Positions 1-10,811 of a stretch of DNA of 64,000 nt are shown here, one piece after another. Below the pieces are notes generated by a model. That model saw nothing but the letters and a program-made list of their open reading frames with translations. It had not been told where the DNA came from and searched no databases. Every line of letters begins with the position of its first letter. Position 1 is the first letter of the stretch. The position numbers and the translations under genes were made by a program. The DNA is taken from contig NC_059410.1 in the NCBI RefSeq assembly GCF_905220565.1, positions 2,309,501 to 2,373,500 on the forward strand, read 5' to 3'. Origin of the DNA: Melitaea cinxia. Its lineage: Eukaryota > Arthropoda > Insecta > Lepidoptera > Nymphalidae.

Positions 1-47
1 AAACTTAATCTACCATAGTTCTCTTGAGGAAAGAGACGAATCTGGTT
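1..47 (+). CDS. ALDH-like gene, exon a (5' truncated by window)
   Basis: The frame from base 2 reads NLIYHSSLEERDESG and ends at the donor gtgagt (48-53) with one leftover base. That base completes a Tyr codon with the first two bases of the next exon at 757. Phase match is the main support. Confidence 0.6.
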
Positions 48-2806
48 GTGAGTATTAATGTATGACTTATTACAACTTGTTTTTTTTTTAAGGTTACACA
101 ACCAAAAAGAACAAACACATTTTATGTATTTTGCCTCACAACTTTTTACGTGGTGTACCGATTTTGATGATAGTTTTTGTATTTGAAAGTCAATTATTAC
201 AGTTGCGCATATTTCTGTTAACTCGTGTATAGATTAGGGAATGCAATCCCACGGATCCGCAATCCCGTATAAAATTAACGGGATTACAAATGCGGCATTA
301 CGCTTGCGGGATTCGCAAGATTTGCAATATTTTATTTTTTCCCGTCTGAATTCGCATAACAACATGTATGGCACGAACAGTGTTGGATTTCGTAGTGTTA
401 TTATACTATTTGTACCATTATTTCATGACTTTTAGTATGTAATATCGTAAAGCAAGGATACTACGCGAAAATACCGTAATTGTACCTTCAGGTCAATTGA
501 CTTCATTTACCTATTGCTCGAATCGTTTTGTTTTTATAGCTTACCCTTCAATATAAAAAAGTTATTTATCAGACAATAACAAATCAATGTCAAGAAACTC
601 GGGGTATACCCTATGTAATATTTTACCAAGTAATTTGTATATTGCACGTTGTATACTTACAGATAATTTACAGATTTTTGTTATTATTTAAAAAAAAAAC
701 ATGATGAATTAAAAATTAAAAATTTAAACATGATGAATTTTGTAAAAAATTGTCAGATACAGACATCGAAATATGTATGTACGATGACATTCCACTTTCG
801 CAACTGGGCCTTATCGCTGTATCAAATCAAATACCTTTAATAATTATATCTACAAAGCACACAGCTGTCATATGCTCACTCTTCGTCGAACTCTGCCATA
901 AAGTCGGGTAATTATGGTTTTTTTTTTATCTTATAAGCTATTTGCTGTGAACAATGTGGGTGTAGTTAGTGGCACATATATTGTGCGGCAAGTTTTTTAT
1001 TTTTATTTTATTTAGAAACTTTAATACACAAACCGTAACCATCATCTAGACCCACCCATCACCACCTGTCATGAGAAATAAGCAAAATCAAAAAGAGTTT
1101 CTCGGTCAGTCCAGGGAATTTCCAAACTGGACTTACGTGCAATATATACATTTATTTGTGAAGAAATATAATTAATTGAATATACTAAACACTTTGACTC
1201 AACAACGAAGAGCAGCTGACTGTATCTTTCTCGCTCGGGTACGCTCGGCGATTCCGAGTTCACCTGATCGAGGTTTTCGCCTCAGAGCGTGATGGATCAG
1301 CTTAACTTACTACCTACAAAAAAATGTATGTGCGATGCGCCAAAAGAAATTTTCACTTCAAAAATAGTCTACCTGTTGATCCATACCATCAAACAACACA
1401 CACATTACACCCACACTCAGATCCATTACACAATTTATATGATATAAAAGATTTATACATATTATATATAAATAACTACTGTGTGGGTACGGTACTAAAG
1501 AATAAAGCTACCCCCTCTCTCCCCGTGGGTGTCGTAAGAGGCGACTAAGGGATAACACAGTTCCGCTACCACCTTGGAACTTAAAAAGCCGATCGGTGGC
1601 GGGATAACCATCCAACTGCTGGTTTTGAAATACACAGGCCGAAGACGGGCAGCAGCGTCGTCGGTGCGACAAAGCCAGCCCTGCGGTCACTAACTCGCCT
1701 GCCCAGCGTGGTGAATATGGGCAAAACACATGAGTTCGCACTATTTTTTGGCGTGAACTTGTGAAGGCCTATGTCCAGCTGTGGACTGTATAGGCTGTAG
1801 TGATATGTATAAATAAATTAATAAATATATGTAATGTATAGATCCGTTTACCTGTTTTGTTGTTGTTGATACACTTTTTTTTAATATAAGTGTACGTATA
1901 AATTAAGGCTATAAATAAATATTTCGTACACCGAAACTCGGGGCGGTAATCAAACCCACAATTCTTGTAGCAGAAAGCACAGTAATAATTTAGCTACTAT
2001 AATTACAGACAAAATTATTCAAAACGCAGATAGGCTATATTATATCTCACAATGTTTTTTTTTTTTTCATTTTCAGACTCACAGATTATGTTTATTTAGT
2101 ATTTGTTACAATTGCTGATATAAACAAATATATCAAATATGGAGCGTTCTTCACTGAAGGTAGATAGTGTTTGTTTTATTTATTTAAGGAGCTTTAGTCC
2201 ATAAGGAGTTTTAGTCCATAAGGATTACGGCACGCTATTGGATAATTTTAGTTTTATATAAGATTAATAATAATTTTGTAAGGTTTAATTACGACGACGG
2301 GTTTGCGCAACGGTCACAGCACTAGTTTGTGGCTGTTGTGTTGGCTGGCTATAGATGTTTGCCGTGGTATGGGTTTTTGTACCTTGTGGGTCTCCCCACC
2401 GTGCCTCGGAGAGCACGTTAAGCCGTCGGTCCCAATTGTTATCATGTACACCTGATAGCGATCGTTACTCGTAGTAAGGTACATATCCGTCAACCCGCAT
2501 TGGAGCAGCGTGGTGGATTAAGCTCTGATCCTTCTCCTACATGGGGAAAGGGCCTATGCCCTATAAATGTATTGTATAAACTGTTTTGAATAAATGAAAT
2601 AATATATATTTGAGAATAAGCATAAAAATTATTTTTAATATCAATGGTTCTTGTAGAGAGATTATATTACATATACAAAATGCATAACTTATACTGAACT
2701 GAACTTATTCAGCCTACAAGCGTAAACGGACCACTGTTGTGCAAAATCTTTTCTCTATATATTTTTTAACCGACTTCAAAAAAGGAGGAGGTTACACAAT
2801 TTAGCC

Positions 2807-2846
<40 letters not shown>

Positions 2847-3358
2847 GTGTATTTTATGTATGTTCGGGGATAACTTCGTCGCTTGTGAACCGATTTTGAT
2901 CATTTGGAGATAATCCCAGTGTGGTACCATGATAAGGAAACCAAGATCTGATCATGGAATCTCAGAGAAATCGAGGGAAACCCTCGAAAATCTTAGTGAA
3001 GATAAGTGCGTTTGTTAATTTTTTTTTGTCTACGTAATTGAAGTCGGTTTAGACAAAGACAATGAGTATAGTATAGCTACTTGAACAACACAAGATATAT
3101 ATATGTGATTATACAAATGAGACAAATGATATAATATTATGTACTTTTTTAGAATGTATTACTATTGTAATCTTTTCTTTTCCCAATTTACATAATCTGT
3201 TACAGAAACTAAAATAAGATTTTTTAAAATTAATATTTACGAATTTTTATTAAGTATATAAGCGAAGTGAGAGTAAGTGCTAGCCTGTTGTTGTGTGTGT
3301 ATCTCTGTGTGCGTGTATCTGTGTGTGTGTATCTGTGGATGTGTATGTGTGTGTGTGT

Positions 3359-3394
<36 letters not shown>

Positions 3395-5919
3395 ACTCTT
3401 TTGTCTTCTGGATAGCTGATTGTGCAAGTTTTTCACTGTAATGATTAGTTTTACTTTAGTAAGTTTAAGTGCAGATAATATTTTCCGTATCATCATAAGA
3501 TTAGCTCAAAAAATATCTAAAAAATTTTTGTTTCACATATTTTTACTAAGTATTTTTAGAAGAAACTTTCAAACTTTTATTAGTTTTGTTATAGATAAAA
3601 ACTCCTAACAATAAAATTTACGAATAAACGCAGTACAACACAACACACATCACAATTATTTATACTATAAAGGTGACAAACAAGCGTACGGCCCACTTGA
3701 TGGTAAGTGTTTACCGTAGCCTATAGACGCCTGCAACACTAGGAGCATCGCAAATGTGTTGCCGACCCTACCCTCGACTCTCCCCAGCAGCTCTGGTCAC
3801 CTTAGTCACATGAGGAACACAACACCGCTTGAAAGCAGTAGTATTTACCATTTTTCTGAGTCCTCTTTAAGGTCGAGGTACTACCCTAGTCGGGCTGCTC
3901 CATATTTTGAGCAGGAAATTTCCTTCTGTGCCCTACCTCAATTGAGTAATTGTTTATATCTACAGGCCTTAACACTTCGAGAGTTTCATTTATGGTAATT
4001 AGTATTATTTATGTCCAAAAATTATATAATATAATACTAGCTTTACCCAAGGCTTCGCTCGCATTGAATTTTTTAAATAAAAAGTCCTATGTTACTTCTA
4101 ATACTTCCAAGAATATGTGTACAAAGTTTCATGATGATCGGTTAAGTAGTTTTCGCGTGAAAGCGTAACAAACAAACTTACAATCACATTTGTAATATTA
4201 TTAGGAATTAAGGATAAGGATTAAGGATTGTGTAAGTATCAAACTGAAGTTTGTTTATTGTTTGACTGATCGCACTAACTTGATAAATTCTTTTTGTTTT
4301 GCATAGAAGAAGGACATAGGCTATATAATGTTTAAGTACTTTTTTTTTGTTAAATTAAATGGTTGACGATTTGTTTGTTTCAGAGTTACGCTCTGGTTGT
4401 GTGGTAATCGTCACAGAGAAAGCAGACATAGACTCTGCCATAGACACCTTCCTCACGACACGCCGAGTAAGTAATAATAATGCTATTGCATATCCAGTGA
4501 TAACTACATGGTAAACAATGTCCTTTAAGGGGATAATTAAATCAACCTTGTTTGAGGAGGGGGATGCATCCAGTCCATTTAACATACGCAGTGTGGCTGT
4601 GATCTTCTCTAAGGTTGAGGGACTTCCCCAGTCGGGCTGCTCCAGATTTTGAGCAGGATATGTTCTACTGTGCCCCACCTCTATAGATACACATTACACT
4701 ACCGGGCCGATATTTTGTTTCCTTTTTTATAATTGTTTAATTGATTGTTAAAAAATTAAAACTGGCGGTAAGCGGTATATTATAAATAATTGTTTTTTAG
4801 CCTAATTTATAATGTTAGTTAACATCGGAGTAAATATATATATAAATAATGCTAAGCGTATAACTCGAGAATGGCTCGACCAATTCAGCTTATTTATTTT
4901 TTGTGTGTTCCTTAAGACCCACGGAAGGTTTTAATGCTAAAAACAAATTTAAAAAAAATTAAAATTAGTTACATTTATTTAGAATAAATTCTGTCAGGGC
5001 AGCTAGTAAAATATAAACATTTTTTATTTTCTTTTAGTTTCCATGGAATATTGAAACAATATACGTCCAGGAACATATCCTTGATCAGTTCAAGGAACGC
5101 GTCGAATGGAAGACAAAGGAACCGGCTTCCGATGTCGATAAGACGATAATCAAATCCTGCTCCTCAGTCAGTTCACCTTTTCACCGTTTCGAGTTTTCAA
5201 AAAACATTAACAAAATCAGCAACAGTTCAATTAAAATAGAAGTTTACAGAACAAACAAGGAACTAATATCTTTAATGTCGGAAATTAAAACTCTAGGCGT
5301 TTCGCTTTGGTCGAGCGCTGTCGCCGAGTCTAACGAAATAGCCTTCAATATAAAAGCAAACATTGTTTGGATAAATGATTTTGGTCGTTTCGATGGTCCT
5401 CCAGTAGCTTCCCAGGCGTTCTATTCATCAGTTTTCAATTATGGAGACGAACCAGACATACTAGAAGAGGAAATAGAGGAAATCTTGGAAATAAGAAACA
5501 GTTGGAATAAATTGGATGAAACTGATCGATATTTGAACGTTTGGAAAGCGAACAGAACTATTCGAGCAGACATCGAAGGTTCTAAACTGGATATCGTATT
5601 CAAATGCTCTAATAACAGCACAACACATATTGGAAACAAGATATGTACGGTCTTCAGAAGTCCAGTTTTATTGTACGTCAAAACAAAATCTTTGCAAGAT
5701 TTGTTAAAGCACATGAACTTTATTTTACAAGGCAGTGCGGTTGTTGTCCTGATTGAAGAATCGTCTGAAAGAGATGCAATTATAAAATACTGTAAAGAAT
5801 TACAAAGTTGTGGAGCGCCCGTGGGTTTTACATTTATAGACAACGATTTTAGAAATCAAATTCGATATGACACGAAAGTTATTTGGTCCAGCATTGGAAC
5901 CGTTTTGAAAATTAATTAA
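1..5919 (+). CDS. Aldehyde dehydrogenase-like protein, 3' part (five exons, 5' end outside window), probable pseudoenzyme
   Basis: Exons 1-47, 757-907, 2077-2159, 4384-4466 and 5038-5919 join in phase (1/2, 2/1, 1/2, 0) with AG acceptors and GT donors, giving about 414 residues to the TAA stop. Visible aldehyde dehydrogenase features are the cofactor-domain strand with LGLIAVSNQIPLIIIS, the DADLDSA-like segment TEKADIDSAIDTFL, the oligomerisation-side IYVQEHILDQFKERV, and the late EVYRT...GVSLWSS...ANIVWIND block. The stretch that should hold the GQxCxA active-site cysteine reads RRFPWNIETIYVQE, without Cys, and the usual Gly-rich FTGS motif is not recognisable. About 170 extra residues follow the fold. 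I infer a non-catalytic family member. Vertebrate ALDH16A1 also has a degenerate extra ALDH half, but orthology is unproven. The start lies left of the window. Confidence 0.78.
757..907 (+). CDS. ALDH-like gene, exon b
   Basis: The acceptor is tgtcag and the donor is gtaatt at 908. The frame encodes DDIPLSQLGLIAVSNQIPL and then a helix ending ELCHKVG, matching the ALDH cofactor-binding strand and helix. The usual Lys of the VxKPSE motif is replaced (IIISTKH). An alternative acceptor at 762 would remove two codons in frame. Confidence 0.7.
1495..1810 (+). repeat. Dispersed lepidopteran repeat (GTGGGTGTCGTAAGAGGC family)
   Basis: This is one of five copies in the window; the others are at about 32632, 34735, 61105 (reversed) and 63747. 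All share an internal block with gaagacgggcagcagcgtc and a 3' part ending in the RTE-like tail gaggcctatgtccag...tggactg. It is probably a SINE or a LINE 3' end mobilised by an RTE-type element. It lies in the ALDH-like intron between exons b and c. Confidence 0.75.
1920..2030 (-). repeat. Decayed tRNA-headed SINE, reversed
   Basis: The plus strand shows a reversed box-B-like stretch (aatcaaacccacaattc) followed by gcagaaagcacagtaat. The same order is seen in the better-kept SINE at 21465. It is old and partial. Confidence 0.45.
2077..2159 (+). CDS. ALDH-like gene, exon c
   Basis: A pyrimidine tract and tttcag precede 83 bases that are open in the required frame (LTDYVYLVFVTIADINKY and following). 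The donor gtagat starts at 2160. The one-base leftover joins AG at 4384 to give Glu. The length of 83 fits phase on both sides. Confidence 0.65.
2285..2580 (+). repeat. SINE of the CACCGTGCCTCGGAGAGCACG family
   Basis: It contains ccgtgcctcggagagcacg, a gatagcgatcgtta block and ggcctatgcccta near its end. Reverse-orientation relatives occur at 17810-18100, 44385-44665 and 60690-61020, and a forward one at 56070-56335. It lies in the ALDH-like intron after exon c. Confidence 0.7.
2768..3050 (+). mobile_element. MITE-like element with AACCGACTTC / GAAGTCGGTT inverted ends
   Basis: It starts aaccgacttcaaaaaaggag and ends ttgaagtcggtt, so the termini are inverted repeats. A (TA)n tract at about 2812-2841 lies inside. 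At least nine further complete or partial copies occur in the window. No coding capacity is seen, which fits a non-autonomous DNA element. Confidence 0.7.
3289..3393 (+). repeat. (TG)n microsatellite with TGTATC interruptions
   Basis: It consists of runs of GT with interspersed tgtatctgtg units, ending in about 15 uninterrupted GT pairs. Reading frames through it (HTHTHT on the minus strand) are artefacts. Confidence 0.9.
3668..4205. repeat. Two repeat remnants: reversed SINE-like copy and LINE tail
   Basis: Positions 3668-3945 carry a copy with cgtacggcccacttgatggt at the left and gagcaggaaatttcc at the right, the reverse of the family at 16845 and 63085. Positions 4035-4205 carry a LINE-tail-like stretch starting actagctttacccaaggctt and including gtttcatgatgatcggttaa. 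Confidence 0.6.
4384..4466 (+). CDS. ALDH-like gene, exon d
   Basis: The acceptor is tttcag and the donor is gtaagt at 4467. It encodes LRSGCVVIVTEKADIDSAID and then TFLTTRR, the segment around the family's DADLDxA motif. It ends in phase 0. Confidence 0.8.
4545..5010. repeat. Repeat remnants in last ALDH-like intron
   Basis: Positions 4560-4682 hold another reversed copy of the gagcaggaaat family; here the text reads gagcaggatatgttctactg. Positions 4835-5010 hold a decayed LINE-tail sequence ending gtcagggcagctagta. No gene is seen on the minus strand although one frame stays open. Confidence 0.55.
5038..5919 (+). CDS. ALDH-like gene, last exon
   Basis: The acceptor is cttttag (5031-5037). 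The frame is open for 293 codons to TAA at 5917-5919. It starts FPWNIETIYVQEHILDQF and contains the ALDH end block around ANIVWINDFGRFDGPPVAS. An acidic run (EEEIEEILEI) and an unassigned C-terminal region of about 170 residues follow. A polyadenylation signal AATAAA lies at 6020-6025. Confidence 0.85.
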   Translation, partial: FPWNIETIYVQEHILDQFKERVEWKTKEPASDVDKTIIKSCSSVSSPFHRFEFSKNINKISNSSIKIEVYRTNKELISLMSEIKTLGVSLWSSAVAESNEIAFNIKANIVWINDFGRFDGPPVASQAFYSSVFNYGDEPDILEEEIEEILEIRNSWNKLDETDRYLNVWKANRTIRADIEGSKLDIVFKCSNNSTTHIGNKICTVFRSPVLLYVKTKSLQDLLKHMNFILQGSAVVVLIEESSERDAIIKYCKELQSCGAPVGFTFIDNDFRNQIRYDTKVIWSSIGTVLKIN

Positions 5920-6019
5920 ATTACAGTTACTAACAAATATATTTTATGAAAAAAGAGATTATCTTTTTGAATATATTTTGTACGTATTATATATATCATT
6001 TGAAATGAGGGAATATATA

Positions 6020-6025
6020 AATAAA
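6020..6025 (+). promoter_or_regulatory. Polyadenylation signal of ALDH-like gene
   Basis: AATAAA lies about 100 bases after the stop codon. Confidence 0.6.
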
Positions 6026-6029
6026 GCTT

Positions 6030-7080
6030 TGAAAGTTTTGTTAATAATTATTGAAACGACTTTTTCGGATTTTATAACTATTTATAAAGTTTTTTAAATG
6101 CCGGACGTTTCCGATACTTTACAGCAAACATGGTCATTTGAGAAAATTTTAATTTTGTATTTTATATTAAGAAGATAATATTTTTTAGGTATTGTATTTT
6201 AATATGTTTTCAAATAAACTTTTTAATTATTTACCTTTGTGATTTTTATTTTTCATTCATTGATAATTAAGTTTAATAACAATATTTAATCTTTGAGATT
6301 AAGGTTATTTATTATCGATGATCCGCAAAAATAATTTCAATAGTGCTTAGTTTAGAAATAGCATCTTTAATTTACCTCAAAACTCTTACCATATACCAAA
6401 TCTCCCATTTATTTATTTAAGTATACTAACAATATATAGGGCTCTCCGACTCCTGACTGCGTTCCTTCAAATTAAGGTTCTGTAGGTGTTATAGATCACG
6501 TTGCAAGCAACAAAAAATCTCCTAGTCCTTTATAAATTTTACTTTGTCATAATATACGAGCTATATAATATATCTGATAACGTACTTAATAATAATAATA
6601 ATCGTTTATTCTCACTAACATACATGCGTCGATATACAGACAACTTAAAGACTAGACAAAAAAATCCACATTACTAGATAACTACTCCATTGAACTATAA
6701 CCGAATAGTTGTTACAAATAGTTAAATTGGAAACAATGTATCATATATATTAATATGCTAAGGTTTAAGATGTTTACCTCCCTTTTTAGAAAAAAACTCA
6801 CAAGTACTCTATAGAAATTATATATCATCTTAAAGATAATTGCTTGCTCTACCGGCAACAACAACAATAATATTTTTTATCGCTTTTGTAAAAAAAAAAC
6901 TTAATTTTGTAAAGTGATAATTATTATACTTATTAAGTGTGAATTATTCGCACAGGTATTGCTAGTCATAACATATATAAATATTAATACCCACGACACG
7001 CGATTGTACATCATGAATTCTAATGCGGTAATTCCGAAATCTTAAAAGAAATATACCTTATATCACATCAACATCCTATT
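6030..7080. other. AT-rich spacer between ALDH-like and lipase A genes
   Basis: No coding potential is seen. An (AAT)n start and following sequence at 6588-6740 look like the reversed 3' tail of a LINE; similar tails occur at 19560, 28340, 31863 and 37545. The rest is unique-looking AT-rich DNA. Confidence 0.6.
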
Positions 7081-7175
7081 ATATAAAAAAAACTATCAAA
7101 CATACACCAAGGTCAAACTCATGAGATGAGCTCAGTTCGTCGCCTGTCACGGTTAGTGTCAGTTGATTGTGTGTA

Positions 7176-8561
7176 ATGATCGTTAGCCGCATTATATTAT
7201 CGATTTTGTTAGCATCATGCGACGGTCAGTTGACCGCATTCACCTCGCTGTTCATAGACGCGTGGAAGAACCAACCCATAGTTCAGTTCACAGCTCGGGC
7301 AACGGGTGAAGTCATAACTAACACTGTTGATACTATCACGAAGTTTCCAATCGCCATCGCCAGTATATTACGCCATGGGTACAAGTTTCCCACTCTCATA
7401 AGTCAAACTAATGTCATAGATATAACAGACAATTTCATCGCTGAATTCAATTCTGAATTAAACAATGAAGACGCTAACCTGAATATTGAAGATCTCATAG
7501 CTAAGTATGGATATCCTGTGGAGGAGCATACGGTTCGAACAGAGGATGGCTACATTCTCAATATGTATAGAATACCAAACAACGGTTCCGTAGTGTTTTT
7601 GATGCATGGTTTATTAGGCAGTGCTGACGATTACGTGATCGCAGGCCCCGAGAGCGGACTTGCTTATTTATTATCAAGGGAAGGTTACGATGTTTGGATG
7701 GGTAATGCCCGCGGGAACAAGCATTCGAGACGTCATGTCGACTATCACGCATCCGAATCTGTTTTCTGGGATTTCACTTGGCACGAAATAGGCTATTACG
7801 ACCTGCCTGCAATGATAGACTACGCTCTTGAGGTTAGTAATTCGGAAACCCTGAAATTTATCGGTCATTCTCAAGGAACGACGGCCTTTTTTGTGATGGC
7901 TTCAGAGAAAACACACTATAACAGCAAAATCAGTTTAATGATTGCTTTGTCACCGGTTGCATTTATGGGAAACGCTAAATCTCCTATAGTCAGGCTTTTA
8001 GCACCAGGAGGCCCTCTTATACATAGTTTCACTAAAGCTTTAGGTATCTACGAATTACTACCAGATAATACAATGATGAGGATTTTAAAACGTTTAATGT
8101 GCGGTAAGGGAGCGGTGGCAGAAATTTTGTGTAACAATATTATATTTTTAATCGCTGGTTTCGATTTGGGGCAACTCAATGTAACGAATCTACCGGTTAT
8201 GTTCGGGCACTCGCCTTCCGGTGCGTCGGTTAAGCAAATAGCCCATTATGGACAGAGCGTAATTTCGAATGATTTCAAGAAATTCGATTACGGTTCATTG
8301 GAAAATATGCGACGTTATGGTAATTCAGAGCCTTCGAGTTACCGGCTTGACCTGATAAGCGCTCCAGTATCGTTGTTCTACAGTGAAGCGGATTGGCTGG
8401 CTCATCCCGATGACGTCAGTAAGTTGTACGACAAGTTAGGCAACGCTGTTGACGTCCATAAGATACCCTACGAACAATTTAATCATTTAGACTTCTTGTT
8501 CGCGAAAGATTTTAAAAAGTTAATTTATAAGAGATTACGAAAATTACTGTCATTATTTTAA
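7176..8561 (+). CDS. Lipase A: secreted acid lipase (gastric/lysosomal lipase family), single exon
   Basis: This is a 461-residue alpha/beta hydrolase that should cleave ester bonds of neutral lipids, probably extracellular or lysosomal. I start at ATG 7176 because the upstream in-frame codons are not ATG. A hydrophobic signal peptide (IVSRIILSILLASCDG) follows. An N-terminal region of about 90 residues precedes the Abhydro_lipase segment (YGYPVEEHTVRTEDGYIL), the oxyanion strand FLMHGLLGSADDY and the nucleophile elbow GHSQG (Ser232). Asp406 in SEADWLAHPDDV and His437 in FNHLDF complete the triad. The gene has no introns and uses more AT-rich codons than the two paralogues to its right. AATAAA is at 8602-8607. 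Confidence 0.93.
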   Translation: MIVSRIILSILLASCDGQLTAFTSLFIDAWKNQPIVQFTARATGEVITNTVDTITKFPIAIASILRHGYKFPTLISQTNVIDITDNFIAEFNSELNNEDANLNIEDLIAKYGYPVEEHTVRTEDGYILNMYRIPNNGSVVFLMHGLLGSADDYVIAGPESGLAYLLSREGYDVWMGNARGNKHSRRHVDYHASESVFWDFTWHEIGYYDLPAMIDYALEVSNSETLKFIGHSQGTTAFFVMASEKTHYNSKISLMIALSPVAFMGNAKSPIVRLLAPGGPLIHSFTKALGIYELLPDNTMMRILKRLMCGKGAVAEILCNNIIFLIAGFDLGQLNVTNLPVMFGHSPSGASVKQIAHYGQSVISNDFKKFDYGSLENMRRYGNSEPSSYRLDLISAPVSLFYSEADWLAHPDDVSKLYDKLGNAVDVHKIPYEQFNHLDFLFAKDFKKLIYKRLRKLLSLF

Positions 8562-8601
8562 ATATTGTCAGATTTGTTATTATCATAAATTTTTAATGTG
8601 T

Positions 8602-8607
8602 AATAAA
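8602..8607 (+). promoter_or_regulatory. Polyadenylation signal of lipase A
   Basis: AATAAA lies 40 bases after the stop codon. Confidence 0.65.
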
Positions 8608-8619
8608 AAGAAAATCTTA

Positions 8620-10800
8620 TTTTTAGTTTTAATTTTGTAATCTATTCATATAAATATAATCGTGTTCTTTATCAAACAACTTCATTTTAAATCTACGAGC
8701 TACTAGTAATAAAATCATCAAGTAAAGAACATCATCAAAATATGTGATTTAAAAAACTTAATTAAATACGCATTATTAGGGATAATTCAGAATGTATTCG
8801 TCAAATCTCGATCAGATTTAAATAGGACCACACAACAAACGCTGTCTTTTGATTAACAACAGTAATCATTAAAATCGCTAAACCCAATAAAATTTTCTGA
8901 GGTAAGTAAGTTCTGAGTAAGGACACATAAAAAATACAGTCGAATTGGGAACCATCTTCTTTTTTTGAATACGATTAAAAATACAGACGACTTAAGAACC
9001 TCCTACTTTTATTTGCGGTCGGTTAAAATGATACAGTTCAGTTGTTCACGTACACGGCATAAACTACTCTTTATAGTCATTAGTATTCCAAATTGTACTA
9101 CATTGACCCTTAAGCCTAACCCAAGAAACTTATAATAAGCTTCTTGGCCTAACCCTTGTTTACATTTGTTGGTGTTTTTAAACATTACTATTTTTATCTA
9201 TTTTTTATTATTTTTATTTTTTATTATTATTTTATATAATAAAAAATATATATTTTTATTTTTTATTATTATTTTATATAATAAAAAATATATATAATTT
9301 TTTTATTATTTATTATTTTATATATTATAAAGAGGCAAAGTTTCTAGCTTTATTTGTTTGTAGGGGGTAATCTTCGCAAATACTGATCCGAACTCGAAAA
9401 TTCTTTTACTAACAGAAAACTACACTATTCAGGCGTGACATAGGCTATATTTTATTGTGATTGAACAAAAAATTCAGTGAAAATATTATATATAAACTTC
9501 TCGTGTCACAATGTTAGTTACAATACTCCTCCGAAACGGGTAGGTCTGAGAATCGGCCAACATCTATTTTTCATACAGCTAAGTTATAGTGCTAAGGGGG
9601 GTTAATAACATACGAGTATATGGCAAAACAACGTTTGCAGGGTCAGCTAGTAAGTTATAAAGTAGTAAGCCTTCCGTGATATGTGTTTTCTTGCGGCAAA
9701 ATATTTTTGATTTAATTCTTGAAGGTTAGGTATAGATGATTTATTTAGTATTAATATTATTGATAATTATTGATAATTATTATTGATAATTATTTATTAT
9801 TATTTATTATATAATATATGTTTGTAATCTCATTATCTCTTTATAAAATAAGCAATATAATAACTTTTTAAGCTTTCATGATCACAAGCTCGCTAAGACT
9901 TTGTTATGTAAAACGGGCTATTAGGTTTTTTATTATCTATACAAATAAGTAAAATTGGAGTGTCTGTTTGTAATATTAAATAACCGCTTTAACATGACAT
10001 AACATGACATACATGATGTAAATTATGCATAAAAATAAATTAGATCAATAAAAACATTACACACACTACCATGTATTTGACACACAGAGGTATAAAATTA
10101 TAAAGGTACTCTTTTGATTTTATTGTTAATGTCTGTGGTCAAATTGAGAATACATTATAGATTAATTTGATTGTCTTTACTGAATGTCAAACATAACTTT
10201 TTACATAACTAACAAATATTACATGAAAAGTCAGGGCTAGAATCGAACCCACAATCACCGGAGCGGTAAATAAGGTCACTGCAATCTGAGCCTACGGACT
10301 AACTAACGTAATAAAAAAGTATGGTCATACATATAAATATGTAGCGTAGATGCAATGCGCATTCTAATATCGCTTACAGCAACAAAATACCTGTAACAAT
10401 ACCTACTAATTGAACAAAGAGTGTTATGTATTTGACTGCAATGCGTGTAAATATAAATGATCATTTGAAAATATTTGACGAGTTAATTGATTAATTTATT
10501 CGGTCTGTATTCCTCCCTTTACCATCTCCCTGGTAGATAAAAACTTTTTTCTCCTCATACGAGAATGGTTGTAGATACTAGTTTTTAGAAAAAAAAAAGA
10601 AGTATATTTATTTATTAACTTGTAAGATTTAAAAAAAAAGTTAAGAATTCAAAAACGAGTTAGTATTAAATTATATTTTTATTGGACGAATGCATAATAA
10701 ATCAATTCGCTATTAAAGCCTTACGAAAAGAAGCCTACTAAAGAAGCCTTATGAAATTAAAATTAGATAGTACAAAAAAATATTAAATTAAATACTCTTA
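8620..10800. other. Repeat-bearing spacer between lipase A and lipase B
   Basis: No gene is seen. Positions 8790-9035 carry two reversed, decayed ends of the GAAGTCGGTT inverted-end family. Positions 9180-9310 are AT-only, with a stretch of about 42 bases present twice in tandem. Positions 9330-9655 look like a LINE tail ending gcagggtcagctagta. Positions 10220-10310 hold a reversed tRNA-headed SINE fragment (gaatcgaacccacaatcacc). Confidence 0.6.
10678..10683 (-). promoter_or_regulatory. Polyadenylation signal of lipase B
   Basis: On the minus strand CGTCCAATAAAAAT contains AATAAA about 130 bases past the stop. The same CGTCCAATAAAAAT occurs after lipase C (24248-24260), so the 3' UTRs are homologous. 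Confidence 0.7.
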
Positions 10801-10811
10801 CACTAGGATGG

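Noticed and set aside
4355..4678. 107-codon minus-strand frame
   Set aside because: It starts in a dispersed repeat and runs antisense through an ALDH-like exon.
5439..5843. 134-codon minus-strand frame
   Set aside because: It lies antisense within the last exon of the ALDH-like gene and has no recognisable protein features.
7167..7175. Earlier start codon for lipase A
   Set aside because: The upstream in-frame codon is TTG; the first ATG at 7176 directly precedes a good signal peptide.
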